Shown: positions 18,402-27,175 of the stretch, one piece after another
Position numbering within the stretch: the stretch's first letter is position 1
Layout of the letters: each line of letters starts with the position of its first letter
Assembly (NCBI RefSeq): GCF_024437745.1
Contig: NZ_JANFNY010000005.1
Location: 1,771-65,770 of the forward strand
DNA length: 64,000 bases
Source: Roseomonas sp. GC11
GTDB lineage: Bacteria; Pseudomonadota; Alphaproteobacteria; Acetobacterales; Acetobacteraceae
Direction of reading: 5' to 3'
Position numbers and translations under genes: made by a program
The notes under the pieces: model-generated
Told to the model about the DNA's origin: nothing
What the model saw: the letters and a program-made list of their open reading frames with translations, nothing else
Database searches by the model: none

Positions 18402-19175
18402 ATGACCATGGCCGAACCCATCCCCGCCCCCATCCTCTCCCCCATCCTCTCCGTCGTCGTGCCCGTCCGCAACGAGGCGCCGAACATCGCCCCGCTGGTG
18501 GCGGAGATCTCCGCCGCCCTGGCCACGGTGCCGCACGAGATCGTCTATGTGAATGACGGCTCGACCGACGACACCCCGGCCGTGCTGCGCGGGCTGATGG
18601 CCACGACCCCCAGCCTGCGCGTGCTGGAGCATCCGCGCTCCTGCGGGCAGTCCGCCGCCATCGTCTCCGGTGTGCGCGCCGCGCGCGGCACCTGGATCGC
18701 CACCCTCGATGGCGACGGGCAGAACGACCCGGCCGATATCCCCGCCCTCTGGGCCTTCGCCCAGGGGGAGGTCGCGGCGGCCGGCGGGGCCATCCCGCCA
18801 CTGCTGGTCGCCGGCTGGCGCGTCCACCGCAAGGATACCCAGGTCAAGCGCGTCTCCTCCCGCCTCGCCAACCGCATCCGCGCCCGGCTGCTCGGCGATG
18901 CCACGCCGGATACCGGATGCGGGCTGAAGCTGTTCCCGCGCGCGCTCTTCCTCGCCCTGCCGGCCTTCGACCACATGCACCGCTTCCTGCCGGCCCTGGT
19001 GCTGCGCCAGGGCGGGCGCGTCGTCTCCCAGCCGGTCAACCACCGGCCGCGGCTGCGCGGGGTGTCGAATTACGGGACGCTGGACCGGCTCGCGGTCGGC
19101 ATCACCGACCTGCTCGGCGTGATGTGGCTGCAGCGGCGGTGGAAGCGGCCGGAACCCGCCGAGGTCGCGTCTTGA
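18402..19175 (+). CDS. Family 2 glycosyltransferase (dolichol/undecaprenyl-phosphate sugar synthase-like)
   Basis: A 257-residue GT-A glycosyltransferase. LSVVVPVRNEAPNIAPLV begins the nucleotide-sugar fold, NDGSTDD lies at 51-57, and the metal-binding DxD region is LDGDGQNDPADIP near 102-114. It lacks C-terminal transmembrane helices, so it resembles soluble DPM1-like polyprenyl-phosphate mannose/glucose synthases. I start at MTMAEP; an ATG 45 bp upstream (18357) is a possible alternative. The stop codon lies in a GC hairpin, and a VTT-family membrane protein follows. Confidence 0.85.
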   Translation: MTMAEPIPAPILSPILSVVVPVRNEAPNIAPLVAEISAALATVPHEIVYVNDGSTDDTPAVLRGLMATTPSLRVLEHPRSCGQSAAIVSGVRAARGTWIATLDGDGQNDPADIPALWAFAQGEVAAAGGAIPPLLVAGWRVHRKDTQVKRVSSRLANRIRARLLGDATPDTGCGLKLFPRALFLALPAFDHMHRFLPALVLRQGGRVVSQPVNHRPRLRGVSNYGTLDRLAVGITDLLGVMWLQRRWKRPEPAEVAS

Positions 19176-19245
19176 GAGGGGCTCCGCCCCTCTCAAACTC
19201 TCCCCGCCAGGAAGCTGAGCTTCCTGGACCTCCTCAGGGGAGAGT
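19172..19245. repeat. Nested GC-rich hairpins between glycosyltransferase and VTT genes
   Basis: TTGAGAGGGGC-TCC-GCCCCTCTCAA (19172-19196) contains the glycosyltransferase stop codon. Next, ACTCTCCCC (19197-19205) pairs with GGGGAGAGT (19237-19245) around a perfect inner hairpin CCAGGAAGCT-G-AGCTTCCTGG (19207-19227). The arrangement resembles the pimC-pimD gap. Confidence 0.6.
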
Positions 19246-19270
19246 CTCCGCCAGCCTTGGGAAGCTCGTG

Positions 19271-19921
19271 ATGCTCGGGGCGGGGCTGGCGCTGGCCGGG
19301 TGGCTGCTGCGCAACCTCGGCGCCGCCCCCGGCGGGGACCAGGCGGCGGCCTGGGTGCAGCGCTTCGGCATGGAGGACACCTTCCGGGGGGAGGCCATCT
19401 TCCTCGTCATCGGCAGCCTCGCCGCCGCCGTGGGCGTGCCCCGGCAGGGCATCGCCTTTCTCGGCGGCTATGCCTTCGGGCCGGGGGTGGGGATGGCGCT
19501 GGCGATGGTGGCGCAGATCCTCTCCTGCGGCGCGGCCTATGGCTGGGCGCGGCTCGTCGGGCGCGGCTGGGCGGAACGCCGGCTGGCCGGGCGCTTCGGC
19601 CGCCGCCTGCGCCCGCTGCGCGACAGCCTCGCCGCCGCGCCCTTCGGCGCCACCCTGGCGCTGCGCCTGCTGCCCATCGGCAACAATCTGGCGCTCAACC
19701 TGCTGGCCGGCATGGCCGGCATCCCCGCCGCCGCCTTCCTGGCCGGCTCCGCCATCGGCTACCTGCCGCAGACGGCCATCTTCGCCCTCGCCGGCGCCGG
19801 CATCGCGGTGGACCGGGGCTCGCAGCTGCTGCTCGCCGCGCTGCTCTTCGTCGGCTCGGCCGTGATCGGCCTGCTGCTGCTGCGCCGGCACCGCGCCGGC
19901 CGCGCCATGGACGGCACCTGA
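19271..19921 (+). CDS. TVP38/TMEM64 (VTT-domain) membrane protein
   Basis: A 216-residue polytopic membrane protein of the DedA-related VTT superfamily, whose characterised members act in lipid scrambling or undecaprenyl-phosphate recycling. Typical features are GVPRQGIAFLGGYAFGPGVG (the re-entrant G-rich loop), the RLLPIGNNLALNLLAGMAGI segment and two terminal hydrophobic helices. The start follows a hairpin region, so ATG 19271 (or GTG 19268, same frame) is chosen. Following a polyprenyl-phosphate glycosyltransferase, a shared role in lipid-carrier metabolism is plausible but unproven. Confidence 0.85.
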   Translation: MLGAGLALAGWLLRNLGAAPGGDQAAAWVQRFGMEDTFRGEAIFLVIGSLAAAVGVPRQGIAFLGGYAFGPGVGMALAMVAQILSCGAAYGWARLVGRGWAERRLAGRFGRRLRPLRDSLAAAPFGATLALRLLPIGNNLALNLLAGMAGIPAAAFLAGSAIGYLPQTAIFALAGAGIAVDRGSQLLLAALLFVGSAVIGLLLLRRHRAGRAMDGT

Positions 19922-19984
19922 CCCCCTTCCCCCGCACCAATCCCCGGTTGCATTCTCGCGCCCCTTTCCAACGCGAGGCGCTTC

Positions 19985-20590
19985 ATGCTGACCATCCACG
20001 GCATTCCCGGCAGCCGGGCCTTCCGCTGCATCTGGGCGGCGGAGGAGGGGGGGCTGGACTACCGGCTTAACCCCGTCACCTACGGCGCGGACTGCAAGAC
20101 GGCGGAGTTCCGGGCCCTCAACCCGGCCGGCAAGATCCCCGCCCTGACCGATGGCGACCTCGTGCTGACCGAGTCCCTGGCCATCAACCTCCATCTGGCG
20201 GGCAAGGCCGGGCCGCCGCTGATGCCGGGCGGCGCCTCGGGCGCGCATGTGCTGCAATGGACGCTCTGGGCCGCGACGGAGCTGGAGCCCCCCGTCATGC
20301 GCTGGGCCTACCACACCGTCTTCCACCCCCCCGAGCAGCGCCGCCCGGAGGAGGCCGCCGCCGGGGCCGAGGCCCTGCGCCGCCCCCTGGCCCTGCTGGA
20401 GCAGCATCTGGCGGCGCGTGACTGGATCCTGCCCGAGGGCTTCACCCTGGCGGACCTGAACGTGGCCGCGGTGTTGCAGGATGCCTGGGGCCGGGGCCTG
20501 ACCTACCCGGAATTCCCGCATGTGGCGCGCTGGTACGAGGCCAGCTTCGCCCGCCCCGCCGCGCGGCGCGTGCTGGCCATGCGCGCCTGA
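19985..20590 (+). CDS. Glutathione S-transferase family protein
   Basis: A 201-residue GST. The thioredoxin-fold N-terminus starts TIHGIPGSRAFRCIWAAEE, with NPAGKIPALTDGDLVLTESLAI as the glutathione-binding cis-proline and ExS motif. The all-alpha C-terminal domain contains DWILPEGFTLADLNVAA, the N-capping box of the family. The likely activating residue is the serine in GSRAFR. A specific substrate cannot be named. AAAGGGGCG/CGAGGCG-like purine runs precede the ATG. Composite repeat copy 3 follows the stop. Confidence 0.87.
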   Translation: MLTIHGIPGSRAFRCIWAAEEGGLDYRLNPVTYGADCKTAEFRALNPAGKIPALTDGDLVLTESLAINLHLAGKAGPPLMPGGASGAHVLQWTLWAATELEPPVMRWAYHTVFHPPEQRRPEEAAAGAEALRRPLALLEQHLAARDWILPEGFTLADLNVAAVLQDAWGRGLTYPEFPHVARWYEASFARPAARRVLAMRA

Positions 20591-20602
20591 TCCCTGCCCG
20601 GC

Positions 20603-20682
20603 CTGGCGTCCCGCCCATGGCCTGAGGCGGGGCGCCAGACCGGAAAAGTCTTTTTGCTTCTTTTTCTTCAGAAAAAGAAGAT
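20603..20682. repeat. AT-rich composite palindromic element, copy 3 (one arm)
   Basis: The GC core CTGGCGTCCCGCC / GGCGGGGCGCCAG (20603-20638) is followed by AAAAGTCTTTTTG and arm A in reverse orientation (hairpin 20657-20680). Only one arm is present. It is one of two copies not between convergent genes: it lies downstream of the GST gene and upstream of a co-oriented gene, separated from that start by about 100 bp with no other feature. Confidence 0.85.
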
Positions 20683-20785
20683 TTCCTGATTTACTTCACA
20701 GGCTTCCCCTTCTCCCTACCCAGTCCTGGCGCATCCCCCTAAAACCGGGAACTCGTGCCATCATCCGCAGGACCGGGGGTCACCA

Positions 20786-22387
20786 ATGGCAGCCTTGAAG
20801 GTCACGTATCTGACGATGCCGGACCGCGTGGGGGGCCGCCCCGCGCATCTGGGCGAGCGGGTGATCCTGCGCGGCGCGCGGATGCTGATGCGGGCGGCGG
20901 TCGGCGCGCATGAGGAAGTGGTCCGCTCCGTGGCGGATGACGCGCCGGCGCCGGGCAGCGATATCGTCGTGGTCTGCGGCATGCGGCAATTCAACCATCA
21001 TGGCGATGTGGGCCGGGTGGTGGAGCGCATCGCCGCCCTGGCGCGGGCGGGCGGGCCGGTGCTGCTGAATCTCGGCGTGGGCGCCACCTATTACGAGCCC
21101 CCCGGCACGGTGGCGCCCGAGGCCGGGGACGCGGCCTTCGCCGCGCGCGTGGCCGGGGCGGCACGGGCCGGGCAGTATCGCGACTATGCCGGGTTCGACC
21201 TCGTCACCTGCCGCGATGGCGCGGCGCGGGCGGCGCTGGCGGCGCTGGGCGTGGCGGCGGAGCTGCTGCCCTGCCCCGGCTTCTTCGCCGCCCTCGCCGA
21301 GCCGCGCCCGCTGCTGCGCCGGCCGCGCCAGCTGGTTTCCGTTCTGCATGGCCTCGCGCCGCTGTGGAACCGCGTGCCGGTGGACGCGCATGATCTCTAT
21401 CGCCGCCTGTGGCAGGCCGATCCCTCCCGCGTGTTCCTGGCGCATGAGGCGCAGGACGCGCAGATGCTGGCCGCGCTCAGCCTGCCGCATGTGCTGCCGG
21501 AGGATGCGACCCAGCTGATGCGCCTGCTGGCCGGGGCGGAGAGCCTGGTCTCCCTGCGGCTCCAGTCGGCGCTGCCCGCCTGGCTGATGGGGCTGAATGT
21601 CACCCTGCTGGGGCTGGACCGCCGGGCACGCCTGGGTGCGGAGGCTGGGGCGGAGGCGGGGCGGGGCTTCCGCGTCCTGCCGCTGCGCAGCCAGGAGGAA
21701 GCCGAGGCCGCCCTGGCCGCGCTGGAGGCCCCCTCCCCCGCCGCGCCGGCCCCCGAGGCCGAGCGGCAGGGCTTCGTGGCGCGCCACCTGCCGCCTTACG
21801 TGGCGCTGATCCGCGCCGCGGTGGAGCGCCGCCTGGGCGCCACGCCGCCGCCGGGCCTGCCGCCCTATTCCCTGGCCGGCGCCCCCCTGCCGGAGCCGAT
21901 GCTGGGCGGGGTGGAGGAACAGTATCGCCGCAGCCTCTTCACCGGGGAGGGGCCGGACCTGCCGGTGGACCCGGCGCGGCTGCGCTCCGCCCACCGGCTG
22001 ATGCCCTTTGGCGAGGATCTGCGGCTGGTGCTGGCCGAGGCGCCGGCCACGCTGGTCTTCGGCCCCTATGTGCGGCTGCCGCGCGGGCGCTGGGTGCTGC
22101 GCGGGGAGATCCTGGTGGAACACCTCCCCCCCGCCGCGACGGCCGAGGCCCTGCTGCTGCGCGTCACCAAGGGCATGCCGGCGCAGGAACTGGCGAAGCT
22201 GGTCCTGCCGGTGGCGCAGCTGGCCGCCGGGCAGCCGGTGGTGGTGGACCTGCCCTTCGACAACCCGCGCGACACCGGGGAGCTGGAAACCGTGCTCTCC
22301 CTGCGCGGCGGCAGCCTGCCCGGCGCCGTGCTGCGCCTCGCCCCCCTGCGGCTGGTGCGGGCCGAGGCGGAAGCCATGGCCGGGTAA
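20786..22387 (+). CDS. Polysaccharide pyruvyl transferase-like protein with C-terminal beta domain
   Basis: A 533-residue protein. Residues about 15-300 resemble the polysaccharide pyruvyl transferase (CsaB/WcaK) fold: HLGERVILRGARMLM, LLNLGVGATY, RDGAARAALAALGV, CPGFFAAL and VSLRLQSALPAWLMGLNVTLLGLD. In classical members the last motif reads RLHA; here it is RLQS, so the usual histidine is missing. Residues about 400-530 form a separate predicted beta-rich module (FGPYVRLPRGRWVLRGEI, VLSLRGG), perhaps carbohydrate binding. No polysaccharide cluster surrounds it. Function is uncertain. Confidence 0.6.
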   Translation: MAALKVTYLTMPDRVGGRPAHLGERVILRGARMLMRAAVGAHEEVVRSVADDAPAPGSDIVVVCGMRQFNHHGDVGRVVERIAALARAGGPVLLNLGVGATYYEPPGTVAPEAGDAAFAARVAGAARAGQYRDYAGFDLVTCRDGAARAALAALGVAAELLPCPGFFAALAEPRPLLRRPRQLVSVLHGLAPLWNRVPVDAHDLYRRLWQADPSRVFLAHEAQDAQMLAALSLPHVLPEDATQLMRLLAGAESLVSLRLQSALPAWLMGLNVTLLGLDRRARLGAEAGAEAGRGFRVLPLRSQEEAEAALAALEAPSPAAPAPEAERQGFVARHLPPYVALIRAAVERRLGATPPPGLPPYSLAGAPLPEPMLGGVEEQYRRSLFTGEGPDLPVDPARLRSAHRLMPFGEDLRLVLAEAPATLVFGPYVRLPRGRWVLRGEILVEHLPPAATAEALLLRVTKGMPAQELAKLVLPVAQLAAGQPVVVDLPFDNPRDTGELETVLSLRGGSLPGAVLRLAPLRLVRAEAEAMAG

Positions 22388-22394
22388 GGGAAAA

Positions 22395-22512
22395 GGGTTC
22401 TTTTTTGAAAAAAAGAACCAAAAAACTTTTATCCGTTTGTGTCCCGCCATACCGGGAGACAGCGGCAGCCTGAAAAAGTCTTTTTGCTTCTTTTTCTTCA
22501 GAAAAAGAAGAT
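22395..22512. repeat. AT-rich composite palindromic element, copy 4 (two arms)
   Basis: Arm B hairpin 22397-22418 followed by CAAAAAACTTTT, GC core CCCGCCATACCGGGAGAC, then AAAAAGTCTTTTTG and arm A hairpin 22487-22510. It fills the gap between the pyruvyl-transferase-like gene and convergent uvrB. Confidence 0.9.
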
Positions 22513-22517
22513 TTTCT

Positions 22518-24725
22518 CTACTTTCCGCGTCCTTTCTTTGGCTCATAGCCCCCGCCACCCGGCCCCAGGGGCTTGGGCTTCCAGCCGGCCTTGCCGCGCT
22601 TCGGCGTGGCCTCCTGGAGGGAACGCCCGGCGGTGTTGGGCGCGAGCGGCGTGCCCGCCGGGGCGGCAAGGCCCAGTTCCAGCGCCTCCAGCCGCTTGAT
22701 CTCGTCACGCAGCCGGGCGGCGGTCTCGAATTCCAGATCGGCGGCGGCGGCGCGCATGCGGCGTTCCAGCTCGGCGATGCTGGCGCGCAGATCCTTGCCC
22801 ACGAAATCGGCCGGGCCGGCCTCCTCGGCGGCCGTGGGGGCGACGGTGACATAGTCCTGCTCATAGACGCTTTGCAGCACGTCGCTGATCTGGCGGCGGA
22901 TGGTCTGCGGCGTGATGCCGTGTTCCGTGTTGTAGGCCTGCTGCTTGGCGCGGCGGCGCTCGGTTTCCTCCAGCGCGTTGCGCAGGCTGTTGGTCATGCG
23001 GTCGGCATAGAGCACCACCCGCCCCTCGGCATTGCGCGCGGCACGGCCGATGGTCTGGATCAGCGAGGTGGTGGAGCGCAGAAAGCCTTCCTTGTCCGCG
23101 TCGAGAATGGCGACGAGGGCGCATTCCGGGATGTCCAGCCCCTCGCGCAGCAGGTTGATGCCCACCAGCACATCGAAGACACCCTTGCGCAGGTCACGGA
23201 TGATCTCGATGCGCTCCAGCGTGTCCACATCGGAATGGAGGTAGCGGACCTTGATGCCCGCCTCCGTCATGTATTCCGTCAGATCCTCCGCCATGCGCTT
23301 GGTGAGGGTGGTGACGAGCACGCGCCCGCCCTGGCCCATCACCACGCGGCACTCGGCGAGGAGGTCATCCACCTGGCCCTCGACGGGGCGGATGTCACAG
23401 ACCGGGTCAATCAGGCCGGTGGGGCGGATGACCTGCTCGGCGAAGACGCCGCCGGTGCGCTCCATCTCCCAGGGGCCGGGGGTGGCGCTGACGAAGAGGG
23501 TGTCAGGGCGGAAGCTGTCCCACTCCTCGAATTTCAGCGGGCGGTTGTCCATGCAGGAGGGCAGGCGGAAGCCGAATTCGGAGAGGATGGTTTTGCGCGC
23601 GAAGTCACCGCGATACATGCCGCCGATCTGCGGCACGGTGACGTGGCTTTCATCGACGATGAGCAGCGCGTTTTCCGGCAGGTATTCGAACAGGGTCGGC
23701 GGCGGCTGGCCCGGGCCGCGGCCGGAGAGGTAGCGCGAGTAATTCTCGATCCCTTTGCAGGAGCCGGTGGTCTCCATCATCTCCAGGTCGAAGGTCGTGC
23801 GCTGCTCCAGCCGCTGCGCCTCCAGCAGCTTGCCCTCGGCATGGAGCTTCTCCAGCTGCTGCTTCAGCTCGATGCGGATGTCGCGGATGGCCTGGAGCAG
23901 CGTCGGGCGCGGGGTGACGTAGTGGCTGTTGGCGTAGATGGCGATATTCTCCATCTCGCCGGCGATCTCGCCGGTCAGCGGGTCGAATTCGCGCAACCCG
24001 TCGATCTCGTCGCCGAAGAGGGAGATGCGCCAGGCGCGGTCCTCAAGATGCGAGGGCCAGACATCGACCGTCTCGCCGCGCACGCGGAAGGTGCCGCGCT
24101 GGAAGGCGGCGTCGTTGCGGCGGTATTGCTGCTCCACCAGCGCCTTCAGCAGCAACTCGCGCGCCATGCGGCTGCCCAGTTGCAGCTTGATGACCATGTT
24201 CGAGTAAAGCTCGACCGAGCCGATGCCGTAGATGCAGGAGACGGAGGCGACGATGATGACATCGCTGCGCTCCAGCAGGGCCTGCGTGGCCGAGTGGCGC
24301 ATGCGGTCGATCTGCTCGTTGATCTGCGCGTCCTTCTCGATATAGGTGTCGGAGCGCGGGACATAGGCTTCCGGCTGGTAGTAGTCGTAGTAGCTGACGA
24401 AATACTCCACCGCGTTCTCGGGGAAGAAGGACTTCATCTCCCCGTAAAGCTGCGCCGCCAGCGTCTTGTTGGGCGCGAGGATCAGCGTCGGGCGCTGCAC
24501 ATGCTCGATCACCTTGGCCATGGTGAAGGTCTTTCCCGAGCCGGTGACGCCGAGCAGCACCTGGTCCCGCTCCCCCTGGCGCAGCCCCTCCACCAGCTGC
24601 GTGATGGCGGTGGGCTGGTCGCCCGCCGGCTCATAGGGCGAGACGACCTGAAGGCGCCGCGTGGCCGCCGGCGCCGGCCGCTTCGGCGGCAGGAAGGGGG
24701 TGGCGGCGGGGATGATGTGGTTCAT
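22518..24725 (-). CDS. uvrB: Excinuclease ABC subunit UvrB
   Basis: UvrB is the damage-verifying helicase of nucleotide excision repair, working with UvrA and UvrC. The 735-residue protein shows Walker A GVTGSGKT (59-66), the damage-probing beta-hairpin [13 protein letters not shown] (about 113-125), helicase motifs such as [10 protein letters not shown] and TIGRAARN, and a C-terminal UVR motif ([11 protein letters not shown]) that contacts UvrC, followed by a basic glycine-rich tail. I start at [10 protein letters not shown]; an in-frame ATG at 24767 is possible. A canonical alphaproteobacterial SOS box lies upstream. Confidence 0.96.
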   Translation of the reverse strand: MNHIIPAATPFLPPKRPAPAATRRLQVVSPYEPAGDQPTAITQLVEGLRQGERDQVLLGVTGSGKTFTMAKVIEHVQRPTLILAPNKTLAAQLYGEMKSFFPENAVEYFVSYYDYYQPEAYVPRSDTYIEKDAQINEQIDRMRHSATQALLERSDVIIVASVSCIYGIGSVELYSNMVIKLQLGSRMARELLLKALVEQQYRRNDAAFQRGTFRVRGETVDVWPSHLEDRAWRISLFGDEIDGLREFDPLTGEIAGEMENIAIYANSHYVTPRPTLLQAIRDIRIELKQQLEKLHAEGKLLEAQRLEQRTTFDLEMMETTGSCKGIENYSRYLSGRGPGQPPPTLFEYLPENALLIVDESHVTVPQIGGMYRGDFARKTILSEFGFRLPSCMDNRPLKFEEWDSFRPDTLFVSATPGPWEMERTGGVFAEQVIRPTGLIDPVCDIRPVEGQVDDLLAECRVVMGQGGRVLVTTLTKRMAEDLTEYMTEAGIKVRYLHSDVDTLERIEIIRDLRKGVFDVLVGINLLREGLDIPECALVAILDADKEGFLRSTTSLIQTIGRAARNAEGRVVLYADRMTNSLRNALEETERRRAKQQAYNTEHGITPQTIRRQISDVLQSVYEQDYVTVAPTAAEEAGPADFVGKDLRASIAELERRMRAAAADLEFETAARLRDEIKRLEALELGLAAPAGTPLAPNTAGRSLQEATPKRGKAGWKPKPLGPGGGGYEPKKGRGK

Positions 24726-24799
24726 GGGCGAGGGACCCCCGGGCGGAGAGAAAGCGGCGGGCAGCATGTGGGGTGGCGGGCCGGACCCCGCCAGGGCGC

Positions 24800-24814
24800 G
24801 AACAGGATGGGAAC
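24800..24814 (-). promoter_or_regulatory. LexA (SOS) box upstream of uvrB
   Basis: GAAC-AGGATGG-GAAC on the plus strand, that is GTTC-N7-GTTC read toward uvrB, the direct-repeat SOS box of alphaproteobacterial LexA. It lies 75 bp before the chosen uvrB start and 33 bp before the alternative one. An independent copy precedes dinB at 63433. Confidence 0.8.
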
Positions 24815-24898
24815 ATTGCCCTGCCCGCGCCTTGGGAGCAATCCGTTAACTTATTCGTGATTGGTTGAGGATCTTTAAGAGTTCTTTACCTTTTCGCC

Positions 24899-24913
24899 GC
24901 ATGGTGCGTTGCA
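24899..24913 (+). promoter_or_regulatory. Shared 15-bp promoter motif, copy 1
   Basis: GCATGGTGCGTTGCA, 41 bp before the start of the 97-residue orphan gene and preceded by a T-rich stretch. The identical 15 bp occurs at 56429-56443, 38 bp before another very small gene. Two exact copies at the same distance suggest a common activator or promoter element. TGC/GCA-rich sites of this style resemble PhaR-type operators, but that is only a resemblance. Confidence 0.5.
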
Positions 24914-24954
24914 GCCCGAACCGGCCCTGGCCGATCCGCTGAGAGGAGCACAGA

Positions 24955-25248
24955 ATGTGCGAGCCCATCCTGGCCCCGCGTCTCAGCGAGGCCGATATCA
25001 CCAGCCTGACCCTGGCGCTGCGCCATGCGGAGGGGGATTGGTCGATCTTCCCGCATGTGGACAGCGATGGCGGCATCACCCTGATGCTGACGCCGCGCGC
25101 CTGGGACGGCACGGACAGCGCCTTCATGGTGCAGCGCGGGCAGCTTGGGCTGGAGGTCCTGCTGAGCGACGGGGATGACATCCTGCCCCTCGGCGTGGTG
25201 CAGGAGGCCGGGGCGGCGCTGCCGCTGCTGCTCGACGCCGTCGCCTAG
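24955..25248 (+). CDS. Small conserved-looking protein of unknown function (97 aa)
   Basis: I do not recognise this protein. It is acidic, soluble and begins MCEPILAPRLSEADITSLTLALRHAEGDWSIFP; no signal peptide or membrane segment is present. A clear ribosome site GAGAGGAG lies nine bases before the ATG, and codon use matches its neighbours, so it is real. It faces away from uvrB and shares an exact 15-bp upstream motif with the 49-residue gene at 56481. A composite repeat follows the stop by 12 bases. Confidence 0.75.
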   Translation: MCEPILAPRLSEADITSLTLALRHAEGDWSIFPHVDSDGGITLMLTPRAWDGTDSAFMVQRGQLGLEVLLSDGDDILPLGVVQEAGAALPLLLDAVA

Positions 25249-25260
25249 TTTTTGAAGAAC

Positions 25261-25378
25261 CTTCTTTTTCTGAAGAAAAAGAAGCAAAAAGACTTTTTTT
25301 CAGGCTGCCGCTGTCTCCCGGCACAGCGGGACGCCAACCGGAAAAAGTTTTTTGGTTCTTTTTTCCAAAAAAGAACAT
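25261..25378. repeat. AT-rich composite palindromic element, copy 5 (two arms)
   Basis: Arm A hairpin 25261-25284 with CAAAAAGACTTTTTTT, core CTCCCGGCACAGCGGGACGCC, then AAAAAGTTTTTTG and arm B hairpin 25355-25376. Both arms are intact. It separates the 97-residue gene from convergent terC. Confidence 0.92.
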
Positions 25379-26113
25379 TTATTTTTTCTCCTTCTTCGCA
25401 CGCCGCGACAGGATGTTGAGCAGCTCCACCAGGCAGGAGAAGGCCATGGCGGCGTAGATGTAGCCCTTGGGCACAGGCGCGCCGAAGCCCTCGGCGATCA
25501 GCGTCATGCCGATCATCATGAGGAAGCCGAGCGCCAGCATCACCACGGTCGGGTTGGCCTTGATGAAATCGGCCAGCGGGTTGGCGGCCAGCAGCATCAC
25601 CGCCACCGCCGCCAGCACGGCGATGACCATGATGGGCACATGCGGCGTCATGCCCACGGCGGTGATGATGCTGTCGACGGAGAAGACGAGGTCCAGCACC
25701 AGGATCTGCGCCACCGCGCCGCCGAAGGTGAGGGTGGCGCGGCCGGAGAACATGTCACCCTCCTCCGGCGGGTCCACGCTGTGGTGGATTTCCTTGGTGG
25801 CCTTCCACACCAGGAAGAGGCCGCCGGCGATCAGGATCAGGTCACGCCAGGAGAAGGCATGGCCGAACACCTCGAAGACCGGCGCCGTCAGCCGCACGAT
25901 GATGGCCACCGTGCCGAGCAGGGCGAGGCGCATGCCCAGCGCCAGCCCGATGCCGATACGGCGCGCGCGCTCCTGCTGCGCCAGGGGCAGCTTGTTGGTG
26001 ATGATCGAGATGAAGATCAGGTTGTCGATGCCGAGCACCACCTCCATGGCGAACAGGGTGGCGAGGGCCACCCAGGCGGCGGGGTCGGCAGCCAGGGCGA
26101 GAAGCGTGTCCAT
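25379..26113 (-). CDS. TerC-family integral membrane protein
   Basis: A 244-residue membrane protein with about seven hydrophobic helices. The hallmarks are the acidic intramembrane motifs [16 protein letters not shown] (near 21-36) and [17 protein letters not shown] (near 140-156), typical of TerC/Alx/MeeF proteins, several of which export manganese or support metal insertion into secreted proteins. No tellurite-resistance cluster is present, so a Mn-export type role is more likely. The start overlaps the lipid kinase stop (TGATG), so the two are coupled. Confidence 0.9.
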   Translation of the reverse strand: MDTLLALAADPAAWVALATLFAMEVVLGIDNLIFISIITNKLPLAQQERARRIGIGLALGMRLALLGTVAIIVRLTAPVFEVFGHAFSWRDLILIAGGLFLVWKATKEIHHSVDPPEEGDMFSGRATLTFGGAVAQILVLDLVFSVDSIITAVGMTPHVPIMVIAVLAAVAVMLLAANPLADFIKANPTVVMLALGFLMMIGMTLIAEGFGAPVPKGYIYAAMAFSCLVELLNILSRRAKKEKK

Positions 26114-27024
26114 CAGGGTTTTGGACCTTGCTCGGAGGGGACGAAGACCCGCACCACCCCCGGCAGCAGCCGGAAGCGGGCGGGGGTCATGGTCTTGATC
26201 TCGCCATCCGCGTTGACCGGCATGGGGCGGCGGGTGGTGATCTCGCAGGCCAAGGTGGGGAAGGCGCGCACATCCTTCCACTCCCCCTGTGTGCCGCGCC
26301 GCAGCGCGGGCAGCAGCGCCAGCAGGCGCCACCAGTGATCCAGCTCCAGGCTGTAGACATCGAGCTTGCCATCATCCGGCCGGGCATCGCTCTGCACCGT
26401 CATGCCGCCGCCATAGTGGCGGCCATTGCCGACCGAGACCTGGATGGTGCGCACCCGCTCCGTCACCCCCCCATGCGCCAGCCAGGCGGTGAAGGGCCGC
26501 GCCTGGCGCAGCAGGCGGAAGGCGGCCAGGGCATAGCCCAGCCGGCCCCAGCGCTTCTTCTCCTCCCGCCCCAGGCGCAGGGCCAGCTCGGCGCTGAAGC
26601 CGATGCTGGCGACGTTGAAATAGGGGTGGCCATTCACCTCCCCGAGGTCGATGGCGCGCAGCGTGCCGCCGGCGATGACGCGCGCCGCCGCCACCGGGTC
26701 GGGCGGGATGTCCAGGCTGCGGGCGAGGTCGTTGGCGGTGCCGAGCGGCAGGATGCCGAAGGGCAGGCCGGTTTCCATCAGCGCCGGCGCCGCCGCGTTC
26801 AGCGTGCCATCGCCACCGCCGAGGAGGGTGGCGGTGAAGCCCTCCCCGGCGCGGCGGCGGATCACGGCCTCGATCCGCTCGCCCGTTCCCTCCCCGGGGG
26901 CGCAGGCATGTTCCACGAGGCGCCACCCCGCCTCGCGCAGCACATCCAGCGCGGCATCGATGGCGGCGCCGCCATTGCGGGCCTGCCGGTTGACGATGAC
27001 CAGACCCTGCGGCGCCTCGGCCAT
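26113..27024 (-). CDS. Diacylglycerol/lipid kinase family protein (YegS/DagK-like)
   Basis: A 303-residue cytosolic lipid kinase. GGGDGTLN at 69-76 is the catalytic nucleotide-binding motif, followed by [18 protein letters not shown], and the C-terminal beta domain has [11 protein letters not shown]. It probably phosphorylates diacylglycerol or a related lipid. I start at MAEAPQGL behind AGGAGGAGA; three further in-frame ATGs upstream come from a short tandem repeat at about 27036-27088. A PAP2 phosphatase, which could reverse such a reaction, is encoded divergently. Confidence 0.9.
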   Translation of the reverse strand: MAEAPQGLVIVNRQARNGGAAIDAALDVLREAGWRLVEHACAPGEGTGERIEAVIRRRAGEGFTATLLGGGDGTLNAAAPALMETGLPFGILPLGTANDLARSLDIPPDPVAAARVIAGGTLRAIDLGEVNGHPYFNVASIGFSAELALRLGREEKKRWGRLGYALAAFRLLRQARPFTAWLAHGGVTERVRTIQVSVGNGRHYGGGMTVQSDARPDDGKLDVYSLELDHWWRLLALLPALRRGTQGEWKDVRAFPTLACEITTRRPMPVNADGEIKTMTPARFRLLPGVVRVFVPSEQGPKP

Positions 27025-27035
27025 GCGGTTGCCCT

Positions 27036-27088
27036 CTCCTCCTGCCATGCCCCCTCTTCCTGCCATGCCCCCCTCTTCCTGCCATGCC
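27036..27088. repeat. Short tandem repeat before the lipid kinase
   Basis: Three consecutive copies of CTTCCTGCCATGCCCCC-like units of 17-18 bp. Read on the minus strand each unit contains GGCATGGCAGGA, that is a start codon and a partial ribosome site, all in frame with the lipid kinase. Copy-number change could alter the N-terminus or translation rate. Confidence 0.6.
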
Positions 27089-27175
27089 CCTGCTGAACGC
27101 GCGGCGCGGGCGCGGGATGCGCAACCCGGTGGGGGCCAGCAGCGTCCTGGCCAGGAAGGGCGGAGGCTGGCGGAT

